Origin: Karstenula rhodostoma CBS 690.94
Lineage: Eukaryota > Ascomycota > Dothideomycetes > Pleosporales > Didymosphaeriaceae
NCBI GenBank assembly: GCA_010093485.1
Contig: MU001504.1
Span: forward strand, 1,297,305-1,361,304
Length of the DNA: 64,000 nucleotides
Direction: 5' to 3'
This document shows positions 1-10,555 of the stretch, one piece after another. Every line of letters starts with the position of its first letter. Position 1 is the stretch's first letter. The position numbers and the translations under genes are program-made. The notes under the pieces were generated by a model that saw nothing but the letters and a program-made list of their open reading frames with translations, did not search any database and was not told the origin of the DNA.

Positions 1-1087
1 AGTCAATACCGTCCACAGCCTCATGGTGTAGTTTCTGTACTAAGCCTCTGCATGCAGTAACGAGTGTTGTGAGTTGAGTTAAGACAAAAGAATGTGGCAC
101 GCCTTGAAGCCGTTGTATACATAGATATACATTCCGTTTTAACAAGCAAGTTTTCTTGTTAGGTCCCATTTTTCACCCGACACTGATTGCAAGGAAGATG
201 GACCAGGTTGGCTTCGACACGGCTTTTTCCATAATTCTCCGAAAAGGTACTTGAGTGGACGGAGTAGGACCGGTTCCAGGAGATCGGAAGTACGAATGTG
301 ACTTAACGGTGAGGGGCCCTATATGTGCCTGTAGGATTAAGCCGCAGACGGCGCAGGTTGAAGATCATGTCCAAGTCAGGCAAAGTAATGTGCTGTCAGC
401 AGGGGCGGCCATGCAACCTCCCAAGAGATAAGGGTGCGGGGCGCATCTGGTTTCTCTCTTGTGAAAGGTTAGAAGGGGTCCCAAACACCCCTACCACGCT
501 ACTGTGGCACGCCCCCAACACTCATGGGAGGGTGTACAAATACACGGAGGCACAGCCAAATGAGGCTGCAAGCACGCGCGTGAAATGCCGACCTCTTGCG
601 CCTGGTCGTCACACACCATACTTGGACAACGAAATAGCTGAGATACAAACGCTACACTGCGTGCGTAAGCCTCAGTGTTGCTCCCCTACACTCGGTCCGT
701 TCAAGAACAGGAGGTTCGTTGCGGACCGTGCAATCCTGGTTGGGATGTTTCAGGCGCCGCGGCAACGGCTAAACCGCTTCCCCGCATGGGCGTTGCTGTA
801 GCGGGAGTAGTAGACATGCCGCAAACTGCAAGGATGATTTGGAAATGCACCGTTGACGATCTCAATATCGACAGCTGTACCCGCCAGCTCGGATGATGCC
901 GCTCCTCCCAACCGTGGTGTTTGCAAGCCATGGCGACGGCCTGTATATTAATCCTCCTTAAGCGCCGTTATCTTGGCTCTTCAGCCTGCGTTCACTCCTT
1001 CTTTTGCTAGGTTCTGGTACCTCAGTCTTTACCTCAGTCTTGATTTGTCGTTCATTAGTACCAGGGGTACCTTGCAGGTAATCCAAC
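1..1087. other. intergenic, no gene recognised
   Basis: Open frames here (the longest is about 158 codons, 325-801 +) are rich in Arg, Pro and Cys, lack any family motif and look like chance frames. The last 100 bases before the GMC gene carry a C/T-rich stretch with a repeated CCTCAGTCTT-like word near 1020-1045, which could be core promoter or leader. Nothing else is visible. Confidence 0.5.
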
Positions 1088-3206
1088 ATGAAGGCGTTCA
1101 CTGTAATTTCTTTGTTGACGTCTGTTGCTGCGGCGCGGTTCATGTACGTAGCAGACGCACTTGTCCCCCCAAAGTCTCTTCCGTAAAAAAAAAAAAAAAA
1201 AAACACTGACTTTGGATCATAGTGATGGTGCCTATCACACGCCATTCAGTGGCGTAAACGTCAAGCGTGCCTTCGACGACTCCACCACATCCACCACTCT
1301 CGAGGATTACGAATATGTGATTGTCGGATCTGGTGCTGGTGGGGCCCCTCTGGCGGCCAAACTTGCTCTAGGCGGGCACAAGGTGCTTCTGCTCGAGGCG
1401 GGTGGCGACGAAACGAATTCCACACAGTACACCGTGCCTGTTCTACACGCAGTCGCCTCGGAGTACGAGCCTATGCGCTGGGACTTCTTCGTGAAGCACT
1501 TCGATGACGAGGCCGACATGAGGAAGGATACGAAACTCACTTATGAGCTGGCCGATGGAACACGCTACACTGGCGCAAACCCGCCTCAGGGAGCTCAACC
1601 TCTGGGTATCCTCTATCCTCGTGTCGGATCCCTCGGTGGCTGCACGAGCCATAACGCCCTCATCACCATCTATCCCTACCGCAGTGATTGGCAGTACCTT
1701 CAGGACATCACTGGAGATAGCTCTTGGGCCCCTGACAATATGCGCAAATACTTCCAGCGCATTGAAAAGTCTCGCTACTTGCCGAACAGTGTTGTGGGTC
1801 ACGGACTCAACGGTTGGCTTGAGACGTCGTTAACCCAGCTAACACTGATCGTCCAAGACTTCAAGGTCCTGTCACTAGTCGTTGCCGCTGCCACTGGAAT
1901 GGGCCAGACTATTCTCGGTTCACTCATATCCTCGGTCACTGGCCTAGCTCAGATCTTGCTTCGCGATATCAACCACAATGGAGCTGGACGAGACTCTCAG
2001 GAGGGCTTGTGGCAAGTTCCTCTGGCGATGAAGATTCCCGACTACAAACGTGCCGGTCCCGTGGATCTTCTCAACACCGTCGTTAACGCTAAGAACGCAG
2101 ATGGCAGCCGTAAATACCACCTTGACGTTCAGCTCAACACGCTTGTTACCACATTGAAGTTCGACCAAGGCACAAGCGGAAAGCCGAAGGCGACCGGGGT
2201 CAACTTTCTGACTGGCCAGTCATTGTACGGTGCCGATCCTCGTCGCCAGTCAGGAGCTGCGACCGGTAAAGGTACCCCAGGCTCCGTCACTGCCACTCGC
2301 GAAGTCATCCTGGCGGCCGGCGCCTTCAATACACCTCAGATTCTGAAGCTGTCCGGTGTGGGTCCCAAAGCCGAGTTGGATCGATTTGGAATCACAGTCG
2401 TCAAAGATCTTCCCGGTGTAGGCACCAACTTGCAGGATCGGTACGAAATCCCCATGACGGGTGCGGCGCCATCTTCACTCGCGTTGCTCAAGGGCTGTAC
2501 CTTCCTGAAAGGCTACGACGCCTGTCTCGAGCAGTGGGAAACCCAGCCGGCCATCAACAAAGGTACCTACGCAACCAATGGTGTCGCCATTGCGATCACG
2601 AAAAAGACAAAGAACTCTCCAAATGGCAATGCCGACTTGCTCGTTGCTGGATGGCCGGCATACTTCAATGGTTACTACCCGAACTACTTCGAGAACGCGA
2701 CTGCAGGAGGCAACCACTGGACATGGCTCACGTTGAAGGCTGAGTCGCGCAACAACGCTGGTAGCGTAACTCTCCGCAGCGCAGATCCGCAAGACGTTCC
2801 GGAGATCCGCAAGCGCAACTTCAATGTCGGCGGTGACGAGGATCTCGATGCGCTAGTCGAAGGTCTCAAGTACGGACGAAAAGCATTCCAAGATCTGATC
2901 CCTCTCGATGGCAGGTTCAAGGAGGTGTGGCCTGGCAGCCAGGTAAAGACGGATGCGCAGCTCAGAGAGTTCACCAAGTATGAGGCCTGGGGCCACCACG
3001 CATCTTGCACTTGCCCTATCGGCGCTGATGATGATGTCAACGCGGTGCTCGACACTAATTTCAAGGTTAGAGGTGTCGACAACCTGAGGGTAGTAGATGC
3101 GAGCTCGTTTCCCAAGATTCCGGGCACGTACCTTGCTGTGCCTATCTACATGATTGCCGAGAAAGCATCGGACATCATTTTGGCGGATGCCAAAAAATCG
3201 TCTTAG
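1088..3206 (+). CDS. secreted GMC (glucose-methanol-choline) oxidoreductase
   Basis: FAD-dependent alcohol or sugar oxidase/dehydrogenase of the GMC superfamily, probably secreted. Two exons: 1088-1143 and 1223-3206, giving 679 aa. Exon 1 encodes a signal peptide starting MKAFTVISLL and ending near AAARF. The intron (1144-1222) has donor GTACGT, contains an 18-20 bp A-tract, branch point CACTGAC and acceptor CATAG, and the frame is restored exactly. Exon 2 shows the Rossmann motif GSGAGG followed by LLLEAGG, the GMC signature around GSLGGCTSHNAL, the second signature around AAGAFNTPQILKLSG, and a C-terminal catalytic region with GHHASCTCP and PGTYLAVP. The substrate cannot be read from sequence; aryl-alcohol, glucose or choline-type activity are all possible. 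An ATG inside the intron (1161) gives a longer open frame reading through the A-tract, but it would lack the signal peptide. Confidence 0.88.
1144..1222 (+). other. intron carrying a long A homopolymer
   Basis: 79-nt intron of the GMC gene. A run of about 19 A residues (1186-1203) lies just upstream of the CTGAC branch point. Such a run is length-unstable and is a common place for sequencing-length error. Because it is intronic it should not alter the protein. Confidence 0.75.
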
Positions 3207-4444
3207 GCATTGGACGTGACATTAGGCTGCGGCCTCTGCATCCCTGTTAGCCGTTGGAGGTTATACATAATCTTTAATTTTTTTACTCACGTCAATAAAC
3301 TATATTCCCGATTTCATAGTCTACCCTTCGTAACGCGATGTTGCAGCTAAGTCCTCGTGAAAGGGTTGCGGAAGGGCACGCACGAAGCAGCGCTCAATCA
3401 TCAGGCGCAAAGATTGCGAAGACATAGGGTAGTACAGCCCGGTATCGCAGTTTCTCAACACAGTCGGGTCCGGTGATATCAATTGATCGAGTGCTGATTG
3501 TCTCGTTGACCTGGGACTAGCTCTTATGGATTTGTTCGGACTGCTGTCAACAAATCACGATTCTGAAACGGTCAGCTTTAGGTGTTAAGAGAAGAGTGTA
3601 AAATTTACCTACGACCTGCAGGAACTGCGTGTCTGTTGTGTGTCTCCTGGCAACGGTGTCTGCCATGTACAGCGAAAGAGGGGTGTTGGTCGTAATCAAT
3701 GATAAACCGCGATCACATATAGCACTGGATCTAGTGGTTTTGGGGCTTGTGGAGGTGTGTTCCGATGTCCCCGGATTTATACAGGGTCGAGCTAAAGGCG
3801 ACGGCTGCACTTTTCGGGTACTAGGAGGCGGACTTGTGTGCAAGTGTGACTACACGCTTCGATAATCAACGTGAGAACTTTGACAGATCTCTTCAAGACA
3901 TAATTGACGACAATGTCTTCATCAACGTCATATTGGGGTCGTAGATGAGATGGCCCACCTTACCTGCGATGCACCTAGGTACAAGAGACCTCGCCCGTGT
4001 ACACGCTCGTGCATGGACGCTAAATTCTGAATCATTTGGAGTCTGATGAAAAGACCGAGAGTTGCCTTTGAGTGAAGCTATGTGTGCTGTTGATATCGGT
4101 CTTCACTTGGGCAGTTACGACATCAGTTCAGGTTACATGACTCGTGTACAAACGACTAATGGAGCTAAGTGGAGATAAGACCTCCACAACCGCGGTCAAG
4201 CATAGCAGACGCGGGGCGACACACATGCTAGGAACCTACCTCGGATAATATCTGCCAGCCGACGATGCGATGTCGTCGGCGCGTAGTACTTGCTTGAGAT
4301 TTTTCCTTTACGCTACATCGCAACCACGAACCACGACGTTGCACACATTCACCCATTCCTGCTGAACTTTCGTTGAGCAACGACGATCCCTGCACCCAGA
4401 AGTCAAAACGAACCTTGTTTGAACTCGGAGAATCTGCAAACATC
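3207..4444. other. intergenic, no gene recognised
   Basis: About 1.2 kb between the GMC gene and the broken alcohol dehydrogenase. No frame here shows family motifs or a convincing spliced structure. An AT-rich stretch just past the GMC stop (3255-3310) is a plausible 3' end region. Confidence 0.5.
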
Positions 4445-5303
4445 ATGTCGTCCTCCCCAGACACTTTCCACGGCTGGGTCGGCCATGACTCCAAGTCTGC
4501 ACAGGGCATTGAAGGCAGACTGCGAAGAGTGCTCGACGGGAATGGAGCAACATTGCGGAAAGGGCTTCGTCGGTACGTACAACGGTCTGTACAGGGAGCA
4601 CAACTACTGGAGCATGGGCGGCTATGCAGACTACACCAGAGTTGCCGCGCACTTCGCGGTCAAGATACCGGAGCGGGTGAAGAGCGCAGATGCGGCGCCC
4701 ATGATGTGTGGAGGGATTACTGTGTATGCACCGCTGAAGAACAATGATGCTGGACCTGGGAAGAAGGTCGGCATTGTCGGATTGGGCGGATTGGGGCATT
4801 TCGGCGTGCTCTTCGCGAAAGCACTTGGATGCGAGAAAGTCGTCGCGATCAGTAGGAGACGGAACAAGGCTAAAGATGCGGAGACTCTGGGCGCAGATGA
4901 CTTCATCGCAACGAACGAGGACGAGAAGTGGGAGAAGAAACACTCACGCTCCCTTGACCTCATCATATCAACGGTGTCCTCACCAGACATGCCGCTTTCG
5001 GGTTATCTGCGACTCCTGCGAACGAACGGTACATTCATTCAAGTGGGAGCTCCAGAGGGAGATCTTCCTCCTATCGCCGCGTTCGCCTTGATCGCGAAAG
5101 GCTGTAAAGTAGGCGGCAGCCAGATTGGCAGTCCGAAGGACATCGAGGAAATGTTGCAATTTGCTGCAGCGAAGGCCATCAAGCCATGGATACAGCAACG
5201 ACCGATGCGTGAAGCCAATCAGGGCGTTGTGGATTTCGAGGAGGGTAAGGCAAGGTACAGATACGTGCTTGTCAACGAAGACAAAGAGCAGTCTCAACTG
5301 TAA
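4445..5303 (+). pseudogene. zinc-dependent alcohol dehydrogenase (cinnamyl-alcohol/ADH6-7 type), internally deleted
   Basis: Medium-chain dehydrogenase/reductase of the NADP(H)-dependent cinnamyl-alcohol dehydrogenase group. The family N-terminus begins at the ATG at 4445 (MSSSPDTFHGWVG, then HDSKSAQG) and runs to about 4505. The sequence then continues in a different frame at a point normally about 100 residues in (KADCEECSTGMEQHC, 4520-4560). The segment carrying the catalytic-zinc Cys, the GHE motif and the first structural-zinc Cys is absent: roughly 75-80 codons are missing and the frame is shifted by one. Downstream the frame stays open to 5303, with a sound cofactor motif GLGGLGHFG, SRRRNK for NADP preference, and a normal C-terminus. 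Read from an in-frame ATG at 4419 it would make a 294-aa protein without catalytic zinc. The open downstream frame suggests a recent deletion or an assembly error. Confidence 0.72.
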
Positions 5304-6733
5304 GACGGAATAAATACTGCGCAACGTACTTCACCTATCCCGAATTAAATCCCGTTCACCAAGGCAATTTTTTTTCTCCTTGCGTATCTGCGTGCTACGT
5401 AACTTGGTTACGCGTCGCTGTGGAATTACGCGAACCATGAATGACGCTAAAGACGCCCCGCTGCACGACGAAGACCGAGTAACGATATCATCAGGATTAG
5501 CTGACGAGAGATGACTCAACCCCACCAGACTGCATCTCAAAACTGCACATGGGCAGCAGAACGGAACATGAGCACGTACTATGCAGTGTTGAAGTAGTTG
5601 ATACTGCGAGAGAAGAGGATCGGATTGCGCAATATCATACCATTACCGTCTCCACAATCAAACAGTCAGCATCATAATTGCAATCGAGAGCAGCCCCCAA
5701 CAGCAGATCTTAGCGTGCGGGAGCTATGCCCTGCAACGCTTAATCCAAAGGCCTCGGGCGAGACATCATTGGCGAGATAACGACGAATATTGAAAGGCGT
5801 AAATGAGCATGGACTACGCCCGCCACCGTGGCACCAGGTCTAGACCTAATTACAACACTCCCACTTTCAGGTTTGTTTCGCCTTCGCCAACGTTGTCTTT
5901 TGAAGCTGAGCCTCGCTGTCAAATGGGTACAGAAGCAAGTTTCCAAGTGGTGACATTGGGCAAGGGGTCCGATTTCACAGCATAAAGACGTGCGTACAGA
6001 ACCACCGTTTTCATATGCGCTTCTGTATCTGGTTGGCAGACGTACTCTCGGCACCCTCCTAGAGATAGCCTTGTTCGTATGCACCATTGTACTCCACCCC
6101 AGGCGCTTGAGTTATAGTGATTGCCGTCCCGTTTATTCCGCTTTATACCCTGGGGTAGATAGTACATGCCCGAGAGCATGGTCAAGCGTTTCTCGTTTCT
6201 CAGCCTCGACGACTAGCTATGGTTGTGCACTTTCGCTTACACCGATCGCTCGGGGCTGAGCCCAGGCTGTGGCCTGCAGATCAAAAGTAAATTACTTGCG
6301 TGAAGACGCAATCGATCTGGACTGAGCGTCAGGAAACTTTGCTACCACCTGGGTTGAGCTCCAAAGTACCTAGACCCAGCAGGTGGCAGGGGAGTACGCG
6401 TGTCCTCGTGACGTGACAGGCGTGGTCAAGTTACTAGGTTGCCTACGTGGAACACACGTACGTACGGGTCTACCTCACAGCACCATGCTAGGTCCCGTGT
6501 AGCCAACCCGAGAGGCGCGGTGCGTGTTCCAGGATAAGCGTCCTGCAGTTAGGCCCGGCCGCAGAGATAACTGAATCGGGCGGCCGGTCAGGCTACGGCC
6601 TCATATGCCCAGTTGATTCCCTGCGCAAGTCTTTTTTGTTTGCAATGAGTGCTAGCACACAGACCATTCACTGTACCTACTTTCGATTGCGCAAGTCTTT
6701 TTCTTTTTGCTTGGGTGAGCATCTACAGGAACC
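5304..6733. other. intergenic, no gene recognised
   Basis: About 1.4 kb with only short, motif-free frames. The right part is presumably promoter and leader of the mannosyltransferase gene; a repeated word GCGCAAGTCTTTTTNTTTTTGC occurs at about 6623-6643 and 6689-6711. Confidence 0.45.
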
Positions 6734-8173
6734 ATGGCTCAATTCAATGCCAACAACAAGGTCTTCCGGTCGCTCCTGCTCAGCATCGCTGTCACTACAT
6801 TCATTACTCTTCTCTTCTTTCTTGCACACTCTGAACGGGTCACTGGCTCACTGAGCCAACTCAAACTTGGAAACTTTGCATCATCACAATGCTCGCCGCC
6901 GGCAGATACGGATCTTACAAGGATATCCACTTCTATTACCGTGACCGGCACGGCAGGGTCAACACCTTCAGCAACCCCGGTGCGGTCGATACTTCCTGCC
7001 AAGCAAGGCAACCCGGATCTGCTGCAAGTAGTACCTTCTTATGTCAAAGCAATATTCGATCCCAATGACAACGCATTCCAAAGGCTGGATTGTCCGCCAA
7101 CGGCCTCGATCTCAAGACGCTACGAATACCTTCGAATATCACCCACCGCACCCTCCCGCCGAAGATACTTCTTCGCGCTCGATCTCTACCAAATCGCCGA
7201 CATACTCCCTCAGCTCATGGGCAGCCTCATCCAAGTCATTCTCTTCCTAGGACCGCATAACTGTGTACTCTCCATCGTCGAAGGCCGCTCCACAGACGGC
7301 ACCTACGAGATCTTACGCTCCCTCGCCCCCCAACTCGAAGAGCTCGGCGTCCCCTACTTCCTCCAGATGTCGGGTCTCTCACCCCAGCGAGCGAACCCAG
7401 AGCGCATCGTTCTCCTCGCGGAACTGCGGAATCTCGCCCTGCGAGACATATACGAGCACCCGGACGCCTACGCACCCGACGCCACCATCATCTTCTCCAA
7501 CGACGTCTACACCTGCGCCGAAGACATCCTGGAGATCGTGCACCAGCAGTACTTCCAGAAAGCGCACATGACATGCGGCATGGACTGGGCCAACAGCTCG
7601 AACCCGGAGCAGCCCCGGCTGTACGACACGTGGGTCGCGCGCAGCATGACGGGCGACACCTTCTACAAGGATATGTTCGACTGGGATGGAGGTTTCTTTC
7701 CCGACCACGCGCCCTCGCTTGCGCGCTGGAGCAAATGGCTCCCCGTGCAGGTCTTCTCGTGCTGGAACGGCGTCGTCGCCATCACCGCGAAGCCCTTTAT
7801 GGACGGCACGCTGCGCTTCCGCGGCGTCGAGGGCGCTGCGAGAGAGAAGAAGGATGAGGAGTGTTACCAGGGGGAGCCGAATCACTTGACAAAGGACTTG
7901 TGGTATTTGGGATACAACAGGATTGCCACGCTGCCGACGATCACCGCTGCCTACAACTACTGGGATGCGCGGAGTACGAGGGAGCTGAGGGGTTCGGTGA
8001 CGCGGCATGCGCTGCTGTTGAATGGCACCGCGGAGGAGAAGATATCCTGGGAGAAGGACCCGCCGGAGAAATTCCATTGTATACCTGCCGAGCGAGATCC
8101 GGAGTGGGTGCCGTGGGATCAGGGTTGTGCGGCCATCTATGGGAAGAGGAGACCTGCACAGGAAATACCTTGA
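6734..8173 (+). CDS. alpha-1,3-mannosyltransferase, Cmt1/Cap59 family (GT69)
   Basis: Type II membrane glycosyltransferase of 479 aa in one exon. A short basic N-terminus is followed by a membrane anchor at residues about 11-31 (SLLLSIAVTTFITLLFFLA), then a Ser/Thr-rich stem and a lumenal catalytic domain from about 130. Family features are YFFALDLYQIADILPQL, SIVEGRSTDGTYEIL, the acidic FSNDVYTCAEDILE (probable metal/GDP-mannose site), the FYKDMFDWDGGFFPDHAP block and PVQVFSCWNG. The founding member, Cryptococcus Cmt1, moves mannose from GDP-mannose in alpha-1,3 linkage, and relatives act in capsule or cell-wall glycan and glycolipid synthesis. The exact acceptor here is unknown. The ATG sits in a good context (ACCATGG). 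Confidence 0.88.
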   Translation: MAQFNANNKVFRSLLLSIAVTTFITLLFFLAHSERVTGSLSQLKLGNFASSQCSPPADTDLTRISTSITVTGTAGSTPSATPVRSILPAKQGNPDLLQVVPSYVKAIFDPNDNAFQRLDCPPTASISRRYEYLRISPTAPSRRRYFFALDLYQIADILPQLMGSLIQVILFLGPHNCVLSIVEGRSTDGTYEILRSLAPQLEELGVPYFLQMSGLSPQRANPERIVLLAELRNLALRDIYEHPDAYAPDATIIFSNDVYTCAEDILEIVHQQYFQKAHMTCGMDWANSSNPEQPRLYDTWVARSMTGDTFYKDMFDWDGGFFPDHAPSLARWSKWLPVQVFSCWNGVVAITAKPFMDGTLRFRGVEGAAREKKDEECYQGEPNHLTKDLWYLGYNRIATLPTITAAYNYWDARSTRELRGSVTRHALLLNGTAEEKISWEKDPPEKFHCIPAERDPEWVPWDQGCAAIYGKRRPAQEIP

Positions 8174-8811
8174 ATAAGAGGCTTGGTGTGACTGAGTGTA
8201 TCATAGTCGGTTTGTTTAGTCGTTCCATTGAGATACCCCTTGTCACCGGATTTCTTCAAATCTATCTGGAATGATTGAGAGTCGAGATCAGATTGACCTA
8301 CTGCAAGTCAGCCATGAAGCCACAGTCTAGGGTAACCTCTTGCCAGTTTTCCCTGCTCCCATTTTCGAGACAGTGCCTTCGCATAGCACCAGGGGCTATA
8401 CGGAATGATATATGGAACCAGGCAAGCGTAATAGGAACCTGTGGTATGATCTGCGCAGTCGGTCCATGGTTACTGCCATCAGCAGCTTGGCAGGGGGGTT
8501 CAGCGAACTGACAAAGAGCAGACACAGGGGCACACGGCGAGCAAACCGTGAATTGACCAGGAAAACTTGCGGTATATGTCATAGCTGATTGTATGTTGAA
8601 CAGCGTCTCATATATCGTAGCGCCGCAGAAGGATGAGAAGACCGGGTGGTGATGCGATGACATGACATGCAAACAAAAGGTTGGGTATCTACGTGCTTGC
8701 TCATGCTATGCCTCCCTCCGCTCATTCCATCTATCACACCAACATCGCCGCGAATGACCGCACATAGGCAAACGTCGCTCTTGCTTCCTCCTAGTCCATC
8801 TCTTATGGCGC
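8174..8811. other. convergent 3' intergenic region
   Basis: Lies between the stops of the mannosyltransferase (+) and dynamitin (-) genes, so it should hold two 3' UTRs and polyadenylation signals. No coding or repeat signal is recognised. Confidence 0.5.
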
Positions 8812-10068
8812 TCAATCACCACCCGGAAGCTTAGCGACCCTCTCTTCTATTTTCTTGACCCAGTCCCCGACCGTGTGCATGTTGCTCTGCATAGCGGCCT
8901 CGCACTTCTTCACATCCGCCTCTACTTCCTGTATTGACTGCTCCCACTTCTTGATCTCCGCCTCTTGCTGCGACTGGCGATTCTCCAGCTCGGTGAGCAC
9001 ATCATCTGCCGCCCAGGCGCTCGTATGTACCAGCCTGAGCGTCCGCAACCGCTCCAGCATCATGGGCAGAACAGGCGAGAGCTTGTCGATAGAAGGCAGC
9101 GTGCCATAGAGCGCGTTGATCTTCGCTTCTTGTTCGGGATTGGGCGACTCCCCGTCGCGAGAGGCCTCTACACGCAGTTCTTTCAGCAGTTCTGCGTCTG
9201 CGATCATGTTCTTGATCTGTGCGCTCGCTGCCTCTAGGTTGCCCTGACTCGCATCGCCCACCAGTCCAACCATCTGCTCGATCCTGTCTAGCGTCGTGAA
9301 CACGGGGAAAGGCGCCTTGTCTCCGAGGTCGGGCATGGTATTTCCATCTAATCCCAGACTCGTCTCCAGCTTCGATAATCTTTCGTCGAACTGTTTCGCC
9401 TGGTCTAGCACGAATTCTAGCTGACCTCTTTGTACCTGGGAGCCTGGGAGCGGCGGCTGGTTCGCGATAGCTTTCGTGATGCGACTCGAGGATTCGAACG
9501 GCGCATAGTTGTTGAACTTGTCGATGGTTCGGTCGAGCTGCGGTTCCGCGCCGCGTACGCCACCTCGCCGCATGGCGTAGATATGGTCCACCTTGTCTGA
9601 TATGAATTCGATAATCTCTTTGGGGTCTCTCTCCTCCACTTTGCTCTTGTCACCCGAGTTGACTCGCTCCTGGTGTTCGCCCTCCAACTCCTGCAGCTCC
9701 TGCTTCAATCGCATGAGCTTCCGCTCAAATGACTCCTGCTCCTCATCGCTGTCGTCGCCCAGTATATCGCCTCTCCGCCGTGCGCGCGTTGATGTGCGGT
9801 ATGAGCGTCGTGCGCTGATGTTGTCCGAGAAATCCACCCCATTCGCGTCTACTCTTGAAGGCTGGAACCGGCTTCGTGCCTGGTCGGTTTGTAGGTGTTG
9901 ATGTCGCACGGCCGACGATTCGGGATCATCGTCGTCCTCGGAATCGGAAACGGCGGTGGACGCTGGGATGGTGCTCACGTCCTCGGCGAGTTCGGGCGTC
10001 TCGTAGACATCGGGCGCGGTATCAATTCCCGGAAGGCTGTCGTACTTGACTTTGGAAGCTTCCGCCAT
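8812..10068 (-). CDS. dynactin subunit 2 (dynamitin, p50)
   Basis: Structural subunit of the dynactin shoulder, which links the p150 arm to the Arp1 filament and supports dynein transport along microtubules. Single exon, 418 aa. The N-terminus KYDSLPGIDTAPDVYETPE is the conserved dynamitin opening, which contacts the Arp1 filament. It is followed by an acidic Ser/Asp-rich stretch and several predicted coiled coils: about 115-140 (FERKLMRLKQELQELEGEHQE), about 225-250 and a C-terminal one at about 355-410. Length matches fungal dynamitins. The ATG at 10068 is in a good context. It runs convergent to the mannosyltransferase gene and lies downstream of CPA2 on the same strand. Confidence 0.92.
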   Translation of the reverse strand: MAEASKVKYDSLPGIDTAPDVYETPELAEDVSTIPASTAVSDSEDDDDPESSAVRHQHLQTDQARSRFQPSRVDANGVDFSDNISARRSYRTSTRARRRGDILGDDSDEEQESFERKLMRLKQELQELEGEHQERVNSGDKSKVEERDPKEIIEFISDKVDHIYAMRRGGVRGAEPQLDRTIDKFNNYAPFESSSRITKAIANQPPLPGSQVQRGQLEFVLDQAKQFDERLSKLETSLGLDGNTMPDLGDKAPFPVFTTLDRIEQMVGLVGDASQGNLEAASAQIKNMIADAELLKELRVEASRDGESPNPEQEAKINALYGTLPSIDKLSPVLPMMLERLRTLRLVHTSAWAADDVLTELENRQSQQEAEIKKWEQSIQEVEADVKKCEAAMQSNMHTVGDWVKKIEERVAKLPGGD

Positions 10069-10555
10069 GTCGCGGGCGCAGGAGGATTGTCTATGGCGGG
10101 GTGCGGATGTGTTTAGGGACGGAGGTCTAGTGTCAAATTAATCGACTGGGGGAAGACGCGAACGCGCCTTCCCCAAACGGTCCGTGCACCATAGCTCATA
10201 TTAGCCGCATAATACCAATTGTTAAACCCCAGCATACCGCACCATTTGACGAATTTACGGTGAGAAGAGACGGTGATGACATTCCAATTACCTTACTAAG
10301 ATACACCTCGCAAAATTCGCACGAACCAGAAGACCAACCTTTTCAGATACAGCGAACACTGATACCAAAGACGCCTTCGAATGAGCATGCGCAGTCACCT
10401 GGAGCGTTATATACACAAACATCATCTCCTTCCTACATCAACCCCCGGTCGTAGTCTCTACACTGAAAGCTCCCTTGAGGGGGTATCAAATCTGCAACTG
10501 CCAAATCTCCTGAATCCTCTTGGATTCCGTTGGCCGGAGGCTCGACGCGGGTTGT
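10069..10555. other. intergenic: dynamitin promoter and CPA2 3' end
   Basis: About 490 bp between the dynamitin start and the CPA2 stop, both minus strand. No gene or repeat recognised. Confidence 0.5.

Noticed and set aside
1161..1222. ATG at 1161 as start of the GMC oxidoreductase
   Set aside because: It would read through the poly-A tract and encode a Lys-rich non-conserved start. The upstream exon supplies a signal peptide with exact splicing.
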